Shown here one piece after another: positions 5,541-7,794 of a stretch of 7,794 bases of DNA. The notes below the pieces were generated by a model. It searched no databases, was not told where the DNA came from, and was given only the letters and a program-made list of their open reading frames with translations. This stretch comes from Planctomycetota bacterium. GTDB lineage: Bacteria; Planctomycetota; Planctomycetia; Planctomycetales; Planctomycetaceae. Where the stretch lies: assembly GCA_026692825.1 (NCBI GenBank), contig JAPLOC010000450.1, forward strand, positions 1-7,794. The letters run 5' to 3'. Every line of letters begins with the position of its first letter. Position 1 is the stretch's first letter. The position numbers were made by a program, and so were the translations under genes.

Positions 5541-5830
5541 GGAGAGTCTGCCAGCGAGAGAAGTACCCGCATCGACAAACGCTCTGGGCGGAGACGCTGC
5601 CGGACATCGGACGCCAGCTTTTCAATGGTGTCAAACTCCCCGGTTAAAAACAGCCAGTCATCAAGCCGTTTTGTCGAGTCGCACGCCGCCTCATACGCCT
5701 CGCGAATGACGGCGGCCCGCTCGGGATCGCGATCGGGGGGAAATTCCCGCACCAGTTGCAGATACCGCGATCGGACCTGCGCGTCGTCGGCGTCGTTGGG
5801 CAGCCCCAGAATCTCAAGGGGATCACTCAT
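5537..5830 (-). CDS. minimal J-domain-like protein with PPD instead of HPD
   Basis: J-domains stimulate Hsp70 ATPase through a His-Pro-Asp loop between helices II and III. This 97-residue protein begins DPLEILGLPNDADDAQVRSRY, matching helix I and the start of helix II of a J-domain. It continues LVREFPPDRDPERAAVIREAYEA, matching the loop and helix III. At residues 31-33 the tripeptide is PPD, so the key histidine is proline. The protein is little more than the J-domain plus a helical tail of about 45 residues; it has no G/F region, zinc finger or client domain. The ATG at 5830 is chosen because AAAGGA lies 8 bases upstream; an in-frame TTG at 5836 overlaps the preceding stop. The gene follows the repeat-helix gene by 2 bases and overlaps grpE by 4. 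It may be an Hsp70 regulator or docking protein rather than a normal activator. Confidence 0.78.
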   Translation of the reverse strand: MSDPLEILGLPNDADDAQVRSRYLQLVREFPPDRDPERAAVIREAYEAACDSTKRLDDWLFLTGEFDTIEKLASDVRQRLRPERLSMRVLLSLADSP

Positions 5831-5832
5831 GA

Positions 5833-7794
5833 TCAACGTCCTTTCCTCGGCGGAGCCTTCTTCCGAGCGGGACGCGGGAACGGCGAACCAAAATTCCCCG
5901 CTGCCGACTCGTCGTCCTCGTCGTCATCAAAACCAAAGGGATCGTAGCCCGAGGCCGAGTCTTCGAACCCTCCCATGAAGTTCTCAAACATCGACTCCAG
6001 CACATCCATGGAGCGGCCTTTTCGTCCCGGATTTCCCATCTTGGAATTCTTAAGTTGAATGAACCGCAACGCTTCCAGCATGTCGCGCAGTTCCGGGAGT
6101 AGCACTTCCTTATCCTCTTTTTCGGTCGAACGATCAGCCAATACAATTGCGTGGTTGACGAGAGTGATCAGCTTGTTGACATTCCACTTCCCCGGTGGCT
6201 TCGCACGCTCCATCTCGATTTCCTGAACCACCAAGGAAGGTGCCCAGGGAAACTCCCGCTGGGCGCGATGCAGGATCTTCAACTGGTCCTTGTCTGGGGT
6301 CCCAGCGATTCGCAGGAATTCGCCGATCGCTTCAAATTGGTCCTGACTGAACTTCACCCGGCTGGACCGCAGAACGTGCGCCGCGGTTGCGTCGACATGA
6401 GTCTGGCGGGTCGGATATCCCCGTCTGAACGTGAGAACCGCATGCATCGCCATCGCCGAATGCGCCGCGGATTCCGCCGTCACCTTCTTTCGCGATTCCA
6501 CCTGCAATTCCCGGTCGAACCGAGCGCACAGCATCACGGGCAGATCGTAACGGGCCGCGTTGATGGCCAACTCCAGAATGACCGGCAGCTTCGCCTTCGA
6601 GGCATTGAACGCTTCCTTCACCAGCGCCTCGGCACGCGCAATCTCTCCCGCGCGAAATTCAAAAATCGCCCGGCGGGCCAACGGGGCGAATCCCCGGTCG
6701 ATCTCGTCCCAGAGTTGCTCGGCGGCTGCGAGGTGGCTTCGTCCCGTCTCAAAATCTCCGCTGAGCGCGGCGTCGCGCGCCAGCAGGTATCGGACTCGAA
6801 TCTCAGACCGCAAGCCTTCGACTTCCAGCGGCACCCGCCGACGCAACTCCTCGACGTACTCTTTGCCCCGCTGTGAGTCTTCAGTCACGTAGTAGTGGTC
6901 GATCAGAAACCGCAAGGAATCCAGATCTCCCGGAAACGCCTTCAGCGTCCGTTCCGCGACGGTGACAAGAGCCTCCGGACCGGTATCGGGAGTCTTAAGA
7001 ACAAGATCCCACAACGCCTGATACGACTTGCGTGCTGTGGGATCCAGTTCAATGGACTCCTCAAGAACCGCCCGCGCCTCCGTCCAACATTTGTCCGGCG
7101 TCGTCGCAGCGTTGGAATCGACTCCCAGTTCGAGCAATTCCTCAGGAAGCTGCGCCTTCGTCGCCCACCCCTCGGACATATGTCGCAGTATCATCGCCTC
7201 CAACCGCCGGCGATCGGCTGGCGAAAAGGGGGCGGCGTCGCGAACACCGTTGCGGAAATTCCGCCAGTGCTTCAGGGTCCCGTCAAATCCTCCCCCGGAT
7301 TGAGGGACGAGGGCTTGCAACCGATCGAATTTCGGATCATAGGAGACCGGCTGCGCGACCTTGATAAAATCCTTGACGAACCGCCTGGCGGAATCGTGTT
7401 CCAACTCATTGGCGACCTGAACCACGTCCCGCAGCAGGATCTCCGTCAGCCGTTGCGGGAATTTGGAATCAACACTCGCCAGTCGACGGACCAGAACCGG
7501 CATTTGCTCGAAGAAACGCTCCAACTCGTCCGCCACAAGATCCTGCCGGACACTCCGCAGCAGCCCCGTCACCGATCCTCCGTAGAGAGAGCGTTCGATC
7601 TGCTCGAGCGACTTGCCTCCTCCTCCCCCCGGTGCCGCGCTGTCGGTCGACAGCCCGCGAATCTTCGCCACGACTTTCGCGGGCCGGCGATTCGCATCCA
7701 GTCGACTCCAGTTCGCCTCCACCGTGTCCTTGTCACCCCGCCGCTGCGCGGCGAGCCCGCGCAAAAAGAGCCGCCACTCGGCGAACGGAGAATG
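5833..7794 (-). CDS. large helical-repeat (TPR-like) protein, 5' end outside the window
   Basis: This is the first visible gene of the chaperone operon. The frame is open to the right edge, giving 653 residues with the true start missing. The N-terminal residues seen, AEWRLFLRGLAAQRRGD, already look like a repeat helix pair, so initiation at the TTG at 7764 is unlikely. The body is alpha-helical with TPR-like stretches: TARKSYQALWDLVLKTPDTGPEALVTVAERTLKAFPGD-type spacing, RYLLARDAALSGDFETGRSHL, and FEFRAGEIARAEALVKEAF. The last 60 residues change character: a segment with GGFEDSASGYDPFGF, an acidic run DDDEDDE, then a basic tail (ARKKAPPRKGR). There is no signal peptide in the visible part, no membrane segment and no catalytic motif. 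Its stop is 2 bases before the J-like gene. A scaffold or client-binding partner of the Hsp70 is an inference from position; no named family is assigned. Confidence 0.72.
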   Translation of the reverse strand, partial: HSPFAEWRLFLRGLAAQRRGDKDTVEANWSRLDANRRPAKVVAKIRGLSTDSAAPGGGGGKSLEQIERSLYGGSVTGLLRSVRQDLVADELERFFEQMPVLVRRLASVDSKFPQRLTEILLRDVVQVANELEHDSARRFVKDFIKVAQPVSYDPKFDRLQALVPQSGGGFDGTLKHWRNFRNGVRDAAPFSPADRRRLEAMILRHMSEGWATKAQLPEELLELGVDSNAATTPDKCWTEARAVLEESIELDPTARKSYQALWDLVLKTPDTGPEALVTVAERTLKAFPGDLDSLRFLIDHYYVTEDSQRGKEYVEELRRRVPLEVEGLRSEIRVRYLLARDAALSGDFETGRSHLAAAEQLWDEIDRGFAPLARRAIFEFRAGEIARAEALVKEAFNASKAKLPVILELAINAARYDLPVMLCARFDRELQVESRKKVTAESAAHSAMAMHAVLTFRRGYPTRQTHVDATAAHVLRSSRVKFSQDQFEAIGEFLRIAGTPDKDQLKILHRAQREFPWAPSLVVQEIEMERAKPPGKWNVNKLITLVNHAIVLADRSTEKEDKEVLLPELRDMLEALRFIQLKNSKMGNPGRKGRSMDVLESMFENFMGGFEDSASGYDPFGFDDDEDDESAAGNFGSPFPRPARKKAPPRKGR
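5839..5844 (-). promoter_or_regulatory. ribosome binding site of the J-like gene
   Basis: AAAGGA on the minus strand is inside the end of the upstream coding region and 8 bases before the ATG at 5830. It selects 5830 over the in-frame TTG at 5836. Confidence 0.75.

Noticed and set aside
1..7794. CRISPR arrays, tRNA or rRNA genes, insertion sequences, CIRCE-type heat-shock operator
   Set aside because: Reading both strands showed no repeat-spacer array, no cloverleaf, no transposase-like frame or terminal inverted repeats, and no CIRCE inverted repeat. The operon promoter would lie beyond the right edge.

Overview
The window looks like chromosomal DNA from a member of the Planctomycetota. This assignment rests on protein character, not on a search. 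The genes are GC-rich, and the divergent DnaK, the J-like/GrpE/DnaK cluster with a repeat-helix protein, and the secreted thioredoxin-like plus CAP-like protein all resemble families I associate with that phylum. No rRNA, tRNA, CRISPR array, insertion sequence or phage gene is visible.

Left part, plus strand. A molybdenum-hydroxylase maturation factor of the XdhC/CoxI family (99-1235) is followed by a 291-base intergenic region. That region holds several hairpins and a perfect 14-base direct repeat. Next comes a secreted protein gene (1527-2476) that reads as one gene split by a one-base-equivalent frameshift near 2200-2216. Its first part carries a signal peptide and a thioredoxin-like region. 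Its second part carries the C-terminal signature of a CAP/SCP domain.

Right part, minus strand. A compact operon enters from the right edge: a helical-repeat protein (5833 to beyond 7794), a tiny J-domain-like protein with PPD in place of HPD (5537-5830), a GrpE-type exchange factor (4728-5540), a divergent Hsp70/DnaK (2870-4711) and a zinc-ribbon protein (2546-2860). Gene junctions are 2 bases, a 4-base ATGA overlap, 16 bases and 9 bases, and Shine-Dalgarno sequences are clear at three of the four. The set looks like a self-contained Hsp70 machine: ATPase, nucleotide exchange factor, J-like partner, and two possible substrate or adaptor proteins. The operon converges on the plus-strand genes, and a strong GC-rich hairpin (2492-2513) lies between them.

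The most striking observation is that the dnaK frame is open throughout except for one in-frame TAA at 4253-4255. It falls exactly where the catalytic glutamate of the N-E-P-T-A-A motif should be, and a single G-to-T change (GAA to TAA) explains it. With the frameshift in the secreted gene, the window contains two disrupted genes in under 8 kb. Either these are real lesions, in a paralogous chaperone and an accessory secreted protein, or the assembly carries base errors. The sequence alone cannot settle which.
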